From VAZQ01 sp035293945 (GTDB lineage Bacteria; Pseudomonadota; Alphaproteobacteria; Rhizobiales; Xanthobacteraceae), in contig DATGLV010000039.1 in NCBI GenBank assembly GCA_035293945.1, positions 310,001 to 374,000 of the forward strand: a stretch of 64,000 nucleotides of DNA, given 5' to 3'. The notes below the pieces were generated by a model. It was not told the DNA's origin. It worked only from the letters and a program-made list of their open reading frames with translations, and did no database searches. Of the stretch, positions 52,473 through 62,401 are shown piece after piece; the stretch's first letter is position 1, and each line of letters begins with the position of its first letter. A program made the translations under genes and the position numbers.

Positions 52473-55400
52473 TGCGCCTCGTCCCAATTGTCGGCGGCGC
52501 GGGCGTCGACCGCGAGCGGCACGGAGAGCGAAAGCGCCGGCATCGGGGCCTCTTCCATCACTTTCTTGACGACCGGCAGGGTCGTGGCGACTTCATCGTC
52601 AGGCACCTCGAACACCAGCTCGTCGTGCACCTGCAAGAGCATCTGCGCGTTGAGCTTGGCCTTTTCGAGCGCCGCATCCATGCGCACCATGGCTCTGCGG
52701 ATGATGTCCGCGGCGGTGCCTTGCAGGCGCGCGTTGATGGACGCGCGCTCATTAAACGCCCGGATCGAGGCGTTGGAGCTCTTGATATCCGGGTAGTGGC
52801 ACTTGCGTCCGAACAAGGTCAGCACATAGCCGTTCTGCTTGCAGAACGCTTTGGTCTCTTCCATGTAGTCGCGGATGCCGGGGAAGCGCTCGAAATATTT
52901 CTTGATGTAAGCGGCGGCCTCCTCGCGGGCGATGCCGAGCTGGTTGGCAAGCCCAAAGGCGGAAATTCCGTAGATGATGCCGAAATTGATCGCCTTGGCG
53001 CGGCGGCGGATCTCACCCGGCATGTCCTTGACCGGCACGCCGAACATCTCCGAAGCCGTCATTGCGTGGATGTCGAGGCCCTCGAGGAATGCCTTTCTGA
53101 GCTGCGGGATATCGGCGATCTCGGCGAGCAGCCGCAGCTCGATCTGCGAATAGTCCGCGGAGGCGAGCTTGTGGCCGGGCGCCGCCACGAAGGCGCGCCT
53201 GATCTTGCGCCCTTCCTCGGTGCGGATCGGGATGTTCTGCAGGTTGGGCTCGGAGGAGGAGAGGCGGCCCGTCGGCGTTGCGGCAAGCGCGTAGGTCGTG
53301 TGCAGCCGATGCGTCTGTGGGTTGACATAGCCGGGCAACGCGTCCGTGTAGGTCGAGCGCAGCTTCGATATCTGCCGCCAGTCGAGTATTTTCTGCGGCA
53401 GCACGTGGCCCTGCTCGGCCAACTCCTCAAGCGTCCGGGCGCCGGTCGACCATTGCCCGGTCTTGGTCTTGGTGCCGCCCGACAGCCCGAGCTTGCCGAA
53501 CAGGATATCGCCGATCTGCTTCGGGCTGCCCGGATTGATCGGCTCGCCCGCAAGCTTTTGGATTTCATCCACCAGCGCGAGCTCGCGTTGCGCGAATTCG
53601 CCGGAGAGCCGCGACAGCACCTGCCGGTCAGTCGAGATGCCGCGCCGCTCCATGCGCGCCAGCACCGAGATGAGCGGCCGCTCCAGCGTCTCGTAAACGG
53701 TATTCATGTGCTCGGCGGTCAAGCGCGGCTTGAGCACTCCCCAGAGCCGGAATGTCACGTCGGCCTCTTCGGCGGCAAAGTCCGCGGCCTTGTCGATCGC
53801 GACGCAATCGAAGCTGAGCTTGGATTTCCCCGAGCCGGTGAGAGCGGCGAAATCGATGGTCGTGTGCCCGAGATAGCGCTGCGACAGGGCCTCGAGGCTG
53901 TGGTCGGAGCGGCCGGCATCGAGCGCATAGGACATCAACATGGTGTCGTCTTCGCCCGCCATTTCGATGCCGCGTTGAGCGAAGACGAGCCAGGCGAATT
54001 TCAGGTTCTCGCCGACCTTCAGCACGGCCCTGTCCTCGAGCAGCGGCTTCATCGCCGCCAGCGCCGCGCTTTCCTGGATCTGACCTTCCGCGCGATCGCC
54101 GCCGAACAGGTTGTCAGCACCCCCGTTCCCGCTCTGCCGGTGCGCCAGCGGCACGTAACAGGCTTCATCGGGCCCGAGCGCGAGCGAGAACCCGCAGAGC
54201 GTCGCCTGCATGGGATCGAGGCTGGTTGTCTCGACCGCGATGGCGATGACGCCGCGTTCGTGCGCGCGGGTGATAAAGGCATCGAGGCGCTCGGGCGTGC
54301 GCACGATCTCGTAGCGCGATCGGTCGACCTTGCGCGCCCGCGCCGCTTCGGCGCGCGCGCTGGCGAGCGCCTGAGGCGTCAGCTCAGCGCCGCTGATGGC
54401 CGGCGCTGCGGCAACCTTGCCCCGGCGGGGCTCCGCAGGCGCCCGCCCGGGTGCCGGCGCCGACGGCATCGGCCGGGTCGGCGGAGTAGCTCCGACCTTG
54501 AATTTCTCATCGGGCTCGATCTCAGCGGCCTCGACGCCGGTCGCCTCGGCGACGCGGCGTACCAGCGTCGTGAACTCCATCGCTTTGAGGAAGGACACGA
54601 GCTTGCGGTGATCAGGTTCATGCACCGCGAGCTCGGCAAGCGGGACTTCGAGCCTGACGTGATCGTCGAGCGTGACCAGCTTCTTCGAGATGCGCGCGAG
54701 CGCGGCGTTCTCGATGAGCGACTGGCGCCGCTTCTCCTGCTTGATCTCGCCGGCGCGCGCGAGCAGCGTCTCCAGATCTCCGTATTCGGTGATGAGCTGC
54801 GCGGCGGTCTTGGGGCCGATGCCCGGCACGCCCGGAACGTTGTCCGTGGAATCGCCGATCAGTGCCTGCACCTCGATCACCTTCTCGGGCGGCACCCCGA
54901 ACTTCTCCATCACCTCGGCGCGGCCGATCTTGCGATCCTTCATGGTGTCGTACATCACCACGCAATCATTCACGAGCTGCATCAGGTCCTTGTCGGATGC
55001 AACTATGGTCACCTTCGCCCCGGCCTCGCAGGCCTCGCGCGAATAGGTGGCGATCAAATCGTCGGCCTCGTAGCCCAGCATCTCGATGCAAGGGAGATCG
55101 AAGGCGCGGACCGCCTCGCGAATGAGAGGAAATTGCGGGCGCAGCTCGTCCGGCGGGTCGGGCCGATGCGCCTTGTATTCCGGATACATATCGGTGCGGA
55201 ATGTCTTCTCGGATTTGTCGAACACGACGGCGAGATGCGTCGGCTTCTCCTCCGGCTTCATCTCCGCCAGAATTCGCCAAAGCATGATGCAGAACATCCG
55301 CACCGCGCCGGTCGGAAGCCCGTCCGAGCGGCGATTATACTTCGGGTCCTGGTTCATCGACTGCCAGTAGGCGCGGAAGATGTAGGACGATCCGTCCACC

Positions 55401-55552
55401 AGAAACACGTGATCGCCCGCCTTGGGCGGGGGTGACGCGGCGGCATCCAGCACGGTCACGGATTTTTCGCCGGATTTTGCCTTAGCGGGTGTTGCCGACG
55501 CAGAGCTCGCGGCGGTGGATTTCGCCGAAGTAGATTTCGCGGGTGCAGACAT
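52469..55552 (-). CDS. polA: DNA polymerase I, proofreading residues partly lost
   Basis: 1027 residues from ATG 55552. An Ala/Ser/Lys-rich leader (1-45) precedes the 5'-3' exonuclease (about 50-340, with GYEADDLIATYS and IGDSTDNVPGVPG), the 3'-5' exonuclease-like domain (about 420-620) and the polymerase (motif A ASADYSQIELRLLAEI, O-helix RRRAKAINFGIIYG, motif C QVHDELVFEV). In the middle domain the usual D-x-E motif reads A439-V-E441 (IAIAVETTSLDP). The second Asp is Ala520 (ENLKFAWLV), and the usual Tyr is Phe (DFAAEEADVT); only one Glu and the last Asp remain. Repair and Okazaki processing should work; editing probably does not. Confidence 0.97.
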   Translation of the reverse strand: MSAPAKSTSAKSTAASSASATPAKAKSGEKSVTVLDAAASPPPKAGDHVFLVDGSSYIFRAYWQSMNQDPKYNRRSDGLPTGAVRMFCIMLWRILAEMKPEEKPTHLAVVFDKSEKTFRTDMYPEYKAHRPDPPDELRPQFPLIREAVRAFDLPCIEMLGYEADDLIATYSREACEAGAKVTIVASDKDLMQLVNDCVVMYDTMKDRKIGRAEVMEKFGVPPEKVIEVQALIGDSTDNVPGVPGIGPKTAAQLITEYGDLETLLARAGEIKQEKRRQSLIENAALARISKKLVTLDDHVRLEVPLAELAVHEPDHRKLVSFLKAMEFTTLVRRVAEATGVEAAEIEPDEKFKVGATPPTRPMPSAPAPGRAPAEPRRGKVAAAPAISGAELTPQALASARAEAARARKVDRSRYEIVRTPERLDAFITRAHERGVIAIAVETTSLDPMQATLCGFSLALGPDEACYVPLAHRQSGNGGADNLFGGDRAEGQIQESAALAAMKPLLEDRAVLKVGENLKFAWLVFAQRGIEMAGEDDTMLMSYALDAGRSDHSLEALSQRYLGHTTIDFAALTGSGKSKLSFDCVAIDKAADFAAEEADVTFRLWGVLKPRLTAEHMNTVYETLERPLISVLARMERRGISTDRQVLSRLSGEFAQRELALVDEIQKLAGEPINPGSPKQIGDILFGKLGLSGGTKTKTGQWSTGARTLEELAEQGHVLPQKILDWRQISKLRSTYTDALPGYVNPQTHRLHTTYALAATPTGRLSSSEPNLQNIPIRTEEGRKIRRAFVAAPGHKLASADYSQIELRLLAEIADIPQLRKAFLEGLDIHAMTASEMFGVPVKDMPGEIRRRAKAINFGIIYGISAFGLANQLGIAREEAAAYIKKYFERFPGIRDYMEETKAFCKQNGYVLTLFGRKCHYPDIKSSNASIRAFNERASINARLQGTAADIIRRAMVRMDAALEKAKLNAQMLLQVHDELVFEVPDDEVATTLPVVKKVMEEAPMPALSLSVPLAVDARAADNWDEAH

Positions 55553-55633
55553 AAGGGCGAATGTGGGCCGTCCGTGCCGCCTTGGCAACGTCCTCTGGCG
55601 CGACCGTCCCCGCCTTTCGGCGAGACGTGGGCG

Positions 55634-56704
55634 CTATTCGGCAGGCTGCAGCGACAGGGTTGCCTCGGCGCCCGGAGCGAGCGCGCCCTTGGGCGCAATC
55701 CAGAATCGCGCCGGCCGCGCGAACAAGAAGCGCAGGAAGGTCGTCCGCACCGTCCAGAACAGGATGAGCGAGCCAACGACGCCGCAGGCGGTCACAACCA
55801 GCGACAGCGCGCCGATGTCGGTGATCCAGCCGGTACGAATGAGCCAAGCGCGCGAGGCCGCCATGGGCAGGAAGAAGGCGAGATAGATGACGATCGAATT
55901 GCGCCCGCAGTAGCGCAGCGGGGAGAACAGATCGCTCTTGGCCATCAGGGCGGAAACCGTGACCACCGCCATGGCGCCGGCAAGCCCGAGCGCGAGCGAA
56001 ATTAGCGGCAGCTCGGCTAGCCCATTGGCGATCAGGACGGCGTTGAGGAGGCCCCAGATCGTGAGGCCGGCGATGGCGGTCTCGGGCTGCGCCTGCGCGG
56101 CGGCAGCCAGTGCAAACACGCCCCTGGCGCACAAATAGCCCGTAAGGAAGAACACGAAGCGGGCCGCGAACTCGTCGATCACGGTCGAGCCGGTGGCGAT
56201 CGGCGCGCTCTCCAGCGCAGCAGCGGCAAGCCAAAGCAGCGCCGGCGGGACAGCATAGCTCCTGGCGAGCTTGGTCACCGTGAAAAAGATCGGCAGCAGA
56301 TAGATGAACCAAAGCGTGCCGAACGGCTCCCGGAACGATTCGAGATACATGCGCGCGGCGCCGGCCGCGCCGTGCTCTTGCATCATGACGGGTGCCTTGA
56401 AGGCGAACTGCAACGCGGTCCACAGGAGATAGAAGTAGAGAAAGTGTACGACCTTGCGGTCGAGATAGGTGCGCCAGTCGCGGTCGATGACCTGGGCCAG
56501 GAAGAGTCCGGAGATAAGGAAGAAATCCGGCATGCGGAACGGCTTGGCGAACGCCACCACCGCATGCATGAAGCCCTCGCGTCCGACCGCCTGCTCGACC
56601 CCGAGCGTCGAATGCATCATCACCACCGCGACGATGCAAAAGCCCTTGGCGTAGTCGACCCAATCGACGCGGCCGTCCGTGCCGGCTTTGCTGTCAACGC
56701 TCAT
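55634..56704 (-). CDS. Acyltransferase family 3-like integral membrane protein
   Basis: 356 residues. The N-terminus VDWVDYAKGFCIVAVVMMHST has the motif with the conserved His of acyltransferase-3/OpgC proteins, then FRMPDFFLISGLFLA and about ten hydrophobic segments. Such enzymes move acyl groups across the inner membrane onto surface sugars or glucans. It starts upstream of nothing obvious and ends 82 bases before the polA start on the same strand. The substrate, perhaps a periplasmic glucan or O-polysaccharide, is a guess from the family. Confidence 0.88.
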   Translation of the reverse strand: MSVDSKAGTDGRVDWVDYAKGFCIVAVVMMHSTLGVEQAVGREGFMHAVVAFAKPFRMPDFFLISGLFLAQVIDRDWRTYLDRKVVHFLYFYLLWTALQFAFKAPVMMQEHGAAGAARMYLESFREPFGTLWFIYLLPIFFTVTKLARSYAVPPALLWLAAAALESAPIATGSTVIDEFAARFVFFLTGYLCARGVFALAAAAQAQPETAIAGLTIWGLLNAVLIANGLAELPLISLALGLAGAMAVVTVSALMAKSDLFSPLRYCGRNSIVIYLAFFLPMAASRAWLIRTGWITDIGALSLVVTACGVVGSLILFWTVRTTFLRFLFARPARFWIAPKGALAPGAEATLSLQPAE

Positions 56705-56893
56705 GTGACCACTTTCGAGACGCCCGCCAAAAGACGTGCGTGCACCTGTCCCGGTTCGATCCGCGTCCGTCTCATATTCGGATGGCGGTTGCCTGGACCT
56801 TCACCCATTCAAGGAGAATGCCAGGGGCGCGCTTAGCGCCGCGTTAACCCTAGCGGCGTCGGTTCGGTGGCTCACCAGCGCGGCGACACTGGC

Positions 56894-57871
56894 TCAATCG
56901 ATATGCAGGTTCTGCTCGCGGATGACCTTCGACCACTTCTGCGACTCGGCCTTGATCTCGGCCGCGAATGCTTCCGGCGAACCCGGCATGGCATCGAGCA
57001 TTTGCGGCGTCAGGAATTTTTCGCGAAAGGCGGGATCCGCGAGAACGCGCTGCACGTCGGCATTGATTTTGGCCACGACGTCGTGCGGCGTTCCGCTGGT
57101 CGCGAACAGGCCGATCCAGCTGACCGCCTCGTAGCCGGGCAGCCCGCTCTCGCTGACGGTCGGAACTTCCGGGGCTTGCGGCAGTCGCGCCCGGCTGCCT
57201 ACGCCCAGCATGGTGACGCGCCCGGCTCGCGCCGGCGCCAGCGATAATGTCATGCTGACCGACATCAGCTGGATGTGTCCGCCCATGAGATCTGTGAGCG
57301 CGGGCGCGGCGCCCCGATAGTGTATCGGCTCGAGCTTGATGCCCGCCATGTTCTCCAGGAGCTCGATATTCATATGCGGGGCGCTGCCGATGCCGGCGGT
57401 GCCGAAGCTGATTGTGCCCGGTGCTTTCTTCGCGAGCGCAATGAGGTCGGCAACGCTGTGCGCTCCCAGCGACGGATGAGTAATGAGCGCCTGGGTATAG
57501 CTTGCGAGCCCGCTGACCGGCGTGAAGTCCGTATCCGCATCGTAGGGCAGGGCGCCTTTGGCATAGAGAAACGGATTGGTCACGAAGGTGCCACTCTCGC
57601 TCGCCATCAAGGTGTAGCCGTCGGGTGTGGCCTTGGCGACCGCGGCCGCCCCGATATTGTGTCCGGCGCCGCCCTTGTTCTCGATGACGACCGGCTTGCC
57701 CCATAGCTCGGAAAGGTGCTCGCCGACGCCGCGGGCGATGAGGTCGGTGAGCCCACCGGCCGCTGCGGTGACCACCACGGTCACCGGCCGCGCCGGATAG
57801 GTTTGTGCCACCGCCGCCGCAGGAACCCACAGGCCCGCCAGAACGAGCAGTGCGACGAGCCGTCCAGTCAT
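56894..57871 (-). CDS. Bug/TctC-family substrate-binding protein
   Basis: 325 residues from ATG 57871 with a signal peptide (1-22, ending AVA). The mature start QTYPARPVTVVVTAAAGGLTD, ENKGGAGHNIGAAAVA and ATPDGYTLM are typical Bug landmarks; the turn reads KGGAGH rather than RPGAGG. It lacks transporter partners and lies between a membrane acyltransferase and a divergent SGNH hydrolase. It is the third Bug protein of the window and the second with an ordinary Sec signal. Confidence 0.92.
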   Translation of the reverse strand: MTGRLVALLVLAGLWVPAAAVAQTYPARPVTVVVTAAAGGLTDLIARGVGEHLSELWGKPVVIENKGGAGHNIGAAAVAKATPDGYTLMASESGTFVTNPFLYAKGALPYDADTDFTPVSGLASYTQALITHPSLGAHSVADLIALAKKAPGTISFGTAGIGSAPHMNIELLENMAGIKLEPIHYRGAAPALTDLMGGHIQLMSVSMTLSLAPARAGRVTMLGVGSRARLPQAPEVPTVSESGLPGYEAVSWIGLFATSGTPHDVVAKINADVQRVLADPAFREKFLTPQMLDAMPGSPEAFAAEIKAESQKWSKVIREQNLHID

Positions 57872-58204
57872 CGGTCCTCTCCTCCACGCAAAGCGCAAAG
57901 CGTCGAATAACTATCATGTCGCAGCATGAAGGTCTGCAGCGGCAGATTTCTTCCTCGAACCGGCGGCAGCCGACGCCCCACGAATCTTTTTGCGCGGGCT
58001 TCTCTGCGCGATCCGCTCGCGACTGTTTCGCCGTTCCGCCACGCATCGGCACTTTGGTTGCTGCCTTGTTGTGCCGTCAAGCCCCGTGGTATCTGCGGGA
58101 TAGCGCGGAGCTTACTTCATGGCGAGCCATTCGCATTCGGCCGAGTGACCGGCAGGGATCGTTCCAAGCATAACAAACGCGCGCAAAACAGGGAGGAGGA
58201 TGTG
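57872..58204. other. Divergent promoter region
   Basis: 333 bases between the Bug gene and the SGNH hydrolase gene. No coding frame with family support and no strong repeat were seen. A GGGAGGAGGA ribosome binding site ends it at 58191-58200. Confidence 0.5.
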
Positions 58205-59434
58205 ATGAGGACGTTACACTTGGCTCTACTGGTGGCCGCCGGATTGTTGACGGCCGTGTTGACCACCGCAGGGTTCGCCAAAGCTCCGAAACCGGCCTGG
58301 GTCACCGCCTGGGCGACCTCGCAGCAGGGGCTGGGTGCGACCAAGATCACCAATGCGACCGTGCGCATGATCGCGCGTGTGACGCTGCCGGGCGATGCCG
58401 TCCGCATTCGCCTCGACAATACTTTCGGCACCGTGCCCGTCACCTTCGCCAAGGCAAGCATCGGCTTGCGGGTGCGCGGTCCGGCCGTGGCGGCTCCTCT
58501 CGTCAAGCCGCTGACGTTCGCCGGGAAGGATAGCGTCACGATCGCACCCGGCGCTTCGGCGGAAAGCGACTCCGTCCCACTGCATGTCGAGGCGCTGCAG
58601 GACGTCGCGGTCAGCTTGTTTGTTCCGGATGCCGATGTGCAGCCGAGCCAGCACAACAACGCGCAGGTCACCTCCTATCTGACCGACAACGGCGGCGGCG
58701 ACCAGACGGCCTCCACAGACGGCAAGCCCTTCACGGCCAAGACCACCTCGATGTTCTGGCTGAAATCAATCGATGTGCAGGCGGCCGCCCGTGCCGGCGC
58801 CATTGTGGCTTTTGGCGATTCCATCACCGACGGCACCTGCACGACGCTCGATGCCCACGAGCGTTGGGAGGATGCAGTGGCCGAGCGCTTGGCCCTGGGC
58901 AAGAAGGACACCCATGCGGTGATCAACGAAGGCATCGGCGGCAACACGGTTACCAGCAGCCCCGATATGAAGCCGCCGCTCAACAGCCCGGCCGGGGTCG
59001 AGCGACTCGATCGCGATGTGCTGTCTCACGCGGGCGTCAGCCACGTGATCGTGTTCCTCGGCACCAATGACATCCGCCGCGGAGCACCCGCCCAGCAGGT
59101 CATCGCCGGCCTTAAGGATATCATCGCGCGCGTTAAGCAGAAGGGCATCAAGATCATCGGGGTGACGATCATCCCGCGCGACAGCGTTGTTCCGGGCATT
59201 GCCGACACCGGCTGGAGCGACGACAAGACCAAGGTCAAGAACGAGGTCAACGACTGGATTCGCAAGGACGCCGGCTTCGACGCGGTCCTCGACTTCGACA
59301 AGCTGATGCGCGACCCCGGCAATCCCGATATTATCAATGCGGCCTATGATTGCAGCGACGGCGTGCATCCTTCGCCCTACGGCTATTTCCTGTTGGGCAA
59401 GTCGGTCGATCTCGGCTTGTTCAAGGGCAAATAG
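58205..59434 (+). CDS. Exported SGNH/GDSL hydrolase
   Basis: 409 residues from ATG 58205, directly after GGGAGGAGGA. A signal peptide (1-24) precedes WVTAWATSQQGLG, an N-terminal beta domain (about 30-190), and the SGNH core. The nucleophile Ser206 is in VAFGDSITDG, the Gly in NEGIGGN, the Asn in LGTNDIRRG, and the Asp/His pair in DGVHPSPYGY. The layout matches the exported lipase/esterase-like GDSL proteins of soil bacteria. It would hydrolyse esters in the periplasm or outside the cell. Transcribed alone. Confidence 0.92.
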   Translation: MRTLHLALLVAAGLLTAVLTTAGFAKAPKPAWVTAWATSQQGLGATKITNATVRMIARVTLPGDAVRIRLDNTFGTVPVTFAKASIGLRVRGPAVAAPLVKPLTFAGKDSVTIAPGASAESDSVPLHVEALQDVAVSLFVPDADVQPSQHNNAQVTSYLTDNGGGDQTASTDGKPFTAKTTSMFWLKSIDVQAAARAGAIVAFGDSITDGTCTTLDAHERWEDAVAERLALGKKDTHAVINEGIGGNTVTSSPDMKPPLNSPAGVERLDRDVLSHAGVSHVIVFLGTNDIRRGAPAQQVIAGLKDIIARVKQKGIKIIGVTIIPRDSVVPGIADTGWSDDKTKVKNEVNDWIRKDAGFDAVLDFDKLMRDPGNPDIINAAYDCSDGVHPSPYGYFLLGKSVDLGLFKGK

Positions 59435-59489
59435 GAGCTTGGGATTTCGCGCTCGGCGCCAAGACAGCTCGCTTGTCGCGGCCTCCGAG

Positions 59490-59538
59490 CCGGGACCGTT
59501 CCAGGCGACGGATAGTGTTGTGACTGGAACGGTCCCGG
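59490..59538 (+). terminator. Perfect 15-bp inverted repeat after the SGNH hydrolase gene
   Basis: CCGGGACCGTTCCAG (59490-59504) and CTGGAACGGTCCCGG (59524-59538) pair perfectly around 19 bases, 55 bases past the stop codon. It lacks a T-run and could be a dispersed palindrome with a transcript-protecting effect. Confidence 0.6.
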
Positions 59539-59671
59539 TTCTGCAGCGCATCGCGGCGCCAGCTCCATGAAAACCGCAAGCTCAAGGGCGCGCTGCACTT
59601 CGCCAGGGACAAGATCCTATCTTGGGGCCAATGGGAACTGGAGAGGCCGATCGGGCCCTTGACGGAAAGTA

Positions 59672-62143
59672 ATGCAATTTGAACAGGCCTTGCCCATCGA
59701 TGCGGCGTTTCCGGATCTCTGCCGGGCGCTCAGCGCCCGCAATGTCGCGGTGCTGGTGGCCCCGCCGGGCGCCGGCAAGTCGACGCGTGTGCCGCTGGTG
59801 CTGGCGGGCGAGCCATGGGCGCGAGGTAAGCGCATCATCATGCTCGAGCCCCGCCGGCTCGCCGCGCGCGCGGCCGCAAGCCGCATGGCGGCAACATTGC
59901 GCGAGGACGTGGGCGCGACGGTCGGCTACCGGGTGCGCTTCGGTTCGAAGATTTCACGCGCAACCCGGATCGAGGTCGTCACCGAAGGCATCTTCACGCG
60001 GCGGGTGCTCGAGGATGCCGCGCTCGAAGGCGTCGCTGCGCTCCTGCTCGACGAGTTCCACGAACGCTCGCTCGATGCCGATCTCGGCCTCGCGCTTGCC
60101 CGCGACGTGCAGCGCGGCCTGCGCGATGATCTCAAGCTCCTGGTCATGTCGGCGACGCTTGATGCCGCGCGGGTGGCGCGACTGCTGGGCGATGCGCCGA
60201 TCATCGAAAGCGCGGGCCGCGCCTTTCCGGTCGAGACCCGTTATCTCGGTCGCGACCCTGCTGCGCCGATCGAGCGGCAGGTGGTCGACGCCATCTTGGC
60301 AGCGATGCGTGCCGAGGGCGGCTCGGTGCTGGCGTTCCTGCCGGGCGCTGCCGAGATCCGCCGCGCAGCCGCCCAGCTTGGTGAGCGGCTTGCTGATCCG
60401 AGCATTGATGTCGTCACGCTTTATGGCGCGCTCGAAGCCGCCGTGCAGGACCGCGCTATTGCGCCGGCGCCGCGGGGCAAGCGCAAGATCGTGCTCGCAA
60501 CCTCGATTGCCGAAACGTCGCTGACGATCGAAGGCGTGCGCATCGTGGTCGATTGCGGCTTGTCACGCGTGCCGCGCTACGAGCCCGACGTGGGGCTTAC
60601 CCGGCTCGAGACCGTCCGCGTCTCGCGCGCCGCGGCCGATCAACGGCGTGGGCGTGCCGGACGCACCGAGCCGGGCGTTTGCTATCGCCTTTGGGATGCA
60701 CCGCAAACCGCTTCGCTCGAGGCCGAGAACCGGCCCGAGATCCTCGCCACCGATCTCTCCGGTTTGGTGCTCGACCTCGCCCATTGGGGCGTTCGTGATC
60801 CGGCGAAACTGGATTTTCTCGATCCGCCGCCTCCTCCGGCAATCGCCGAGGCCAAGGCGCTCCTGACCGAGCTCGGCGCGCTCGATGCACAGGCTCTCAT
60901 CACGGCAGTGGGCAAGAAGCTTAGGCAATTGCCGTTGCCGCCGCGGCTTGCGCGCATGGTGATCGACGCCGGAGCGGCCGGTGAGGCGCGGCGCGCGGCC
61001 GAAATCGCGGTGCTGCTGACCGAGCGCGGGCTCGGCGGCAACGACGTCGATCTTGCGCTCCGGCTCGAAGCCTTTGCCCGCGACCGCTCCCCGCGCGCCA
61101 CTGAGGCACGCGGCTTGGCACGGCGCTGGGCGGAAACCGCGAAGGATGATCTCGCGGGCCTATCGCCTCGTTCCGTGTCAAGCCCGGGCGCGATCCTGGC
61201 GCTCGCCTATCCGGACCGCATTGCCAAGAACCGCGGGGCTGACGGCGCCTTCCTGCTCGCCAACGGTCGTGGTGCCCGCATCGATCCGCTCTCACCGCTC
61301 TCCCGCGAGCCCTACCTCGCGGTCGCCGAGATCGCCGGCAGCGCCGCACAGGGACGCATCATGCTGGCTGCGGCGTTGAGCCTCGCCGAGATCGAGGCCG
61401 CCCAAGCCGAGCACATCGAGGCGCGCGAAGAGCTCATTTTCGATTCTTCCAGCACAAGCCTGCGTGCCCGCCGCACCCGCCGCCTTGGCGCACTTGTCCT
61501 CTCGGAGCAGCCGATGATGGTCGTGCCGAGCGAAGAGAGCGCGCGGATCTTGGCGGAAGGTATCGCGAGGCTAGGGGTCGCGCGGCTGCCCTGGACCAAG
61601 GCGCTACGCCAATGGCGCGACCGCGTGATGTTCCTGCGCCGCGCGGAAGCTGGAGAGTGGCCTGATCTCTCCGATGCGGCGCTTGCGGGAGCGTCCGACT
61701 GGCTTGCCTCCCTGATGATCGGCAAGCGCGCGCTCGCCGAGGTGTCCGCCCAAGACCTTGCTGATGCGCTCGCCGCGCTCCTGCCGTGGGGGTTGCGCGG
61801 CCGGCTCGACATCGAGGCGCCGACGCACTTTTCTGCGCCCTCGGGCTCCTCGGTGCCGATCGACTACGAGGTGGAAGGCGGGCCCAAGCTTGCTATCAGG
61901 GTGCAGGAGCTGTTCGGCCTCGATCGCCATCCGACGATCGCCGGCGGGCGCGCGCCGCTTCTGGTCGAGCTGTTGTCGCCGGCGCATCGACCGGTGCAGG
62001 TGACGCGCGATCTCCCGGGCTTCTGGCGCGGCAGCTATGCGTCGGTCAAAGCCGAGATGAAGGGCCGCTATCCGCGCCATCCTTGGCCCGACGATCCGCT
62101 CGCCGCGCCGGCCACGCGCCGCGCCAAGCCGCGGGCGCATTAG
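59672..62143 (+). CDS. hrpB: ATP-dependent helicase HrpB
   Basis: 823 residues, full length for HrpB. Walker A is APPGAGKST (30-38), the DExH box is DEFH (127-130), motif III is SATLD, and motif VI is QRRGRAGRTEPG. The HrpB-specific C-terminal domain follows (AVEIAGSAAQGR-like region and DLPGFWRGSYASVKAEMKGRYPRHPWP near the end, split here by normal residues). It is a cytosolic DEAH-box RNA helicase of largely unknown role, distinct from HrpA. Transcribed alone; a tandem repeat follows its stop. Confidence 0.96.
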   Translation: MQFEQALPIDAAFPDLCRALSARNVAVLVAPPGAGKSTRVPLVLAGEPWARGKRIIMLEPRRLAARAAASRMAATLREDVGATVGYRVRFGSKISRATRIEVVTEGIFTRRVLEDAALEGVAALLLDEFHERSLDADLGLALARDVQRGLRDDLKLLVMSATLDAARVARLLGDAPIIESAGRAFPVETRYLGRDPAAPIERQVVDAILAAMRAEGGSVLAFLPGAAEIRRAAAQLGERLADPSIDVVTLYGALEAAVQDRAIAPAPRGKRKIVLATSIAETSLTIEGVRIVVDCGLSRVPRYEPDVGLTRLETVRVSRAAADQRRGRAGRTEPGVCYRLWDAPQTASLEAENRPEILATDLSGLVLDLAHWGVRDPAKLDFLDPPPPPAIAEAKALLTELGALDAQALITAVGKKLRQLPLPPRLARMVIDAGAAGEARRAAEIAVLLTERGLGGNDVDLALRLEAFARDRSPRATEARGLARRWAETAKDDLAGLSPRSVSSPGAILALAYPDRIAKNRGADGAFLLANGRGARIDPLSPLSREPYLAVAEIAGSAAQGRIMLAAALSLAEIEAAQAEHIEAREELIFDSSSTSLRARRTRRLGALVLSEQPMMVVPSEESARILAEGIARLGVARLPWTKALRQWRDRVMFLRRAEAGEWPDLSDAALAGASDWLASLMIGKRALAEVSAQDLADALAALLPWGLRGRLDIEAPTHFSAPSGSSVPIDYEVEGGPKLAIRVQELFGLDRHPTIAGGRAPLLVELLSPAHRPVQVTRDLPGFWRGSYASVKAEMKGRYPRHPWPDDPLAAPATRRAKPRAH

Positions 62144-62150
62144 CACTCAG

Positions 62151-62356
62151 CGCGTCGTCCCGGCCGAGCGCAGCGAGCGCCGGGATCCATACTGCGACGC
62201 GCTCTCGATGGCGCGTAGACGCACGGGTTCCTGCTTTCGCAGGAACGACTCTGACGCGCGTCGTCCCGGCCGAGCGCAGCGAAGAGCCGGGATCCATACT
62301 GCGACGCGCTCTCGATGGTGCGTGAACCTACGGGTTCCCGCTTTCGCCGGAACGAC
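62151..62356. repeat. Two tandem copies of a 106-bp palindromic repeat
   Basis: Unit 1 (62151-62256) and unit 2 (62257-62356) both read CGCGTCGTCCCGGCCGAGCG, GGGATCCATACTGCGACGCG, CTCTCGATGG and a closing hairpin such as TTCCTGCTTTCGCAGGAA (62229-62246). They differ at about ten positions. This is the type of intergenic repeat common in Bradyrhizobium-type genomes. It separates the convergent hrpB and exported-protein genes. Confidence 0.85.
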
Positions 62357-62401
62357 CCAGTGCGTGTTGCAGGGGACAAGCGACCACTTTTGCCCCAAGC
62401 C

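Noticed and set aside
52472..55435. A 987-codon open frame opposite polA
   Set aside because: The length follows from the strong codon bias of polA on the other strand. The translation has no motif, and both polymerase and exonuclease domains are unmistakable in the polA frame.
62151..62356. Repeated units considered as a CRISPR array
   Set aside because: There are only two units, with no spacers between them. Each contains internal palindromes and the units are too long for CRISPR repeats.
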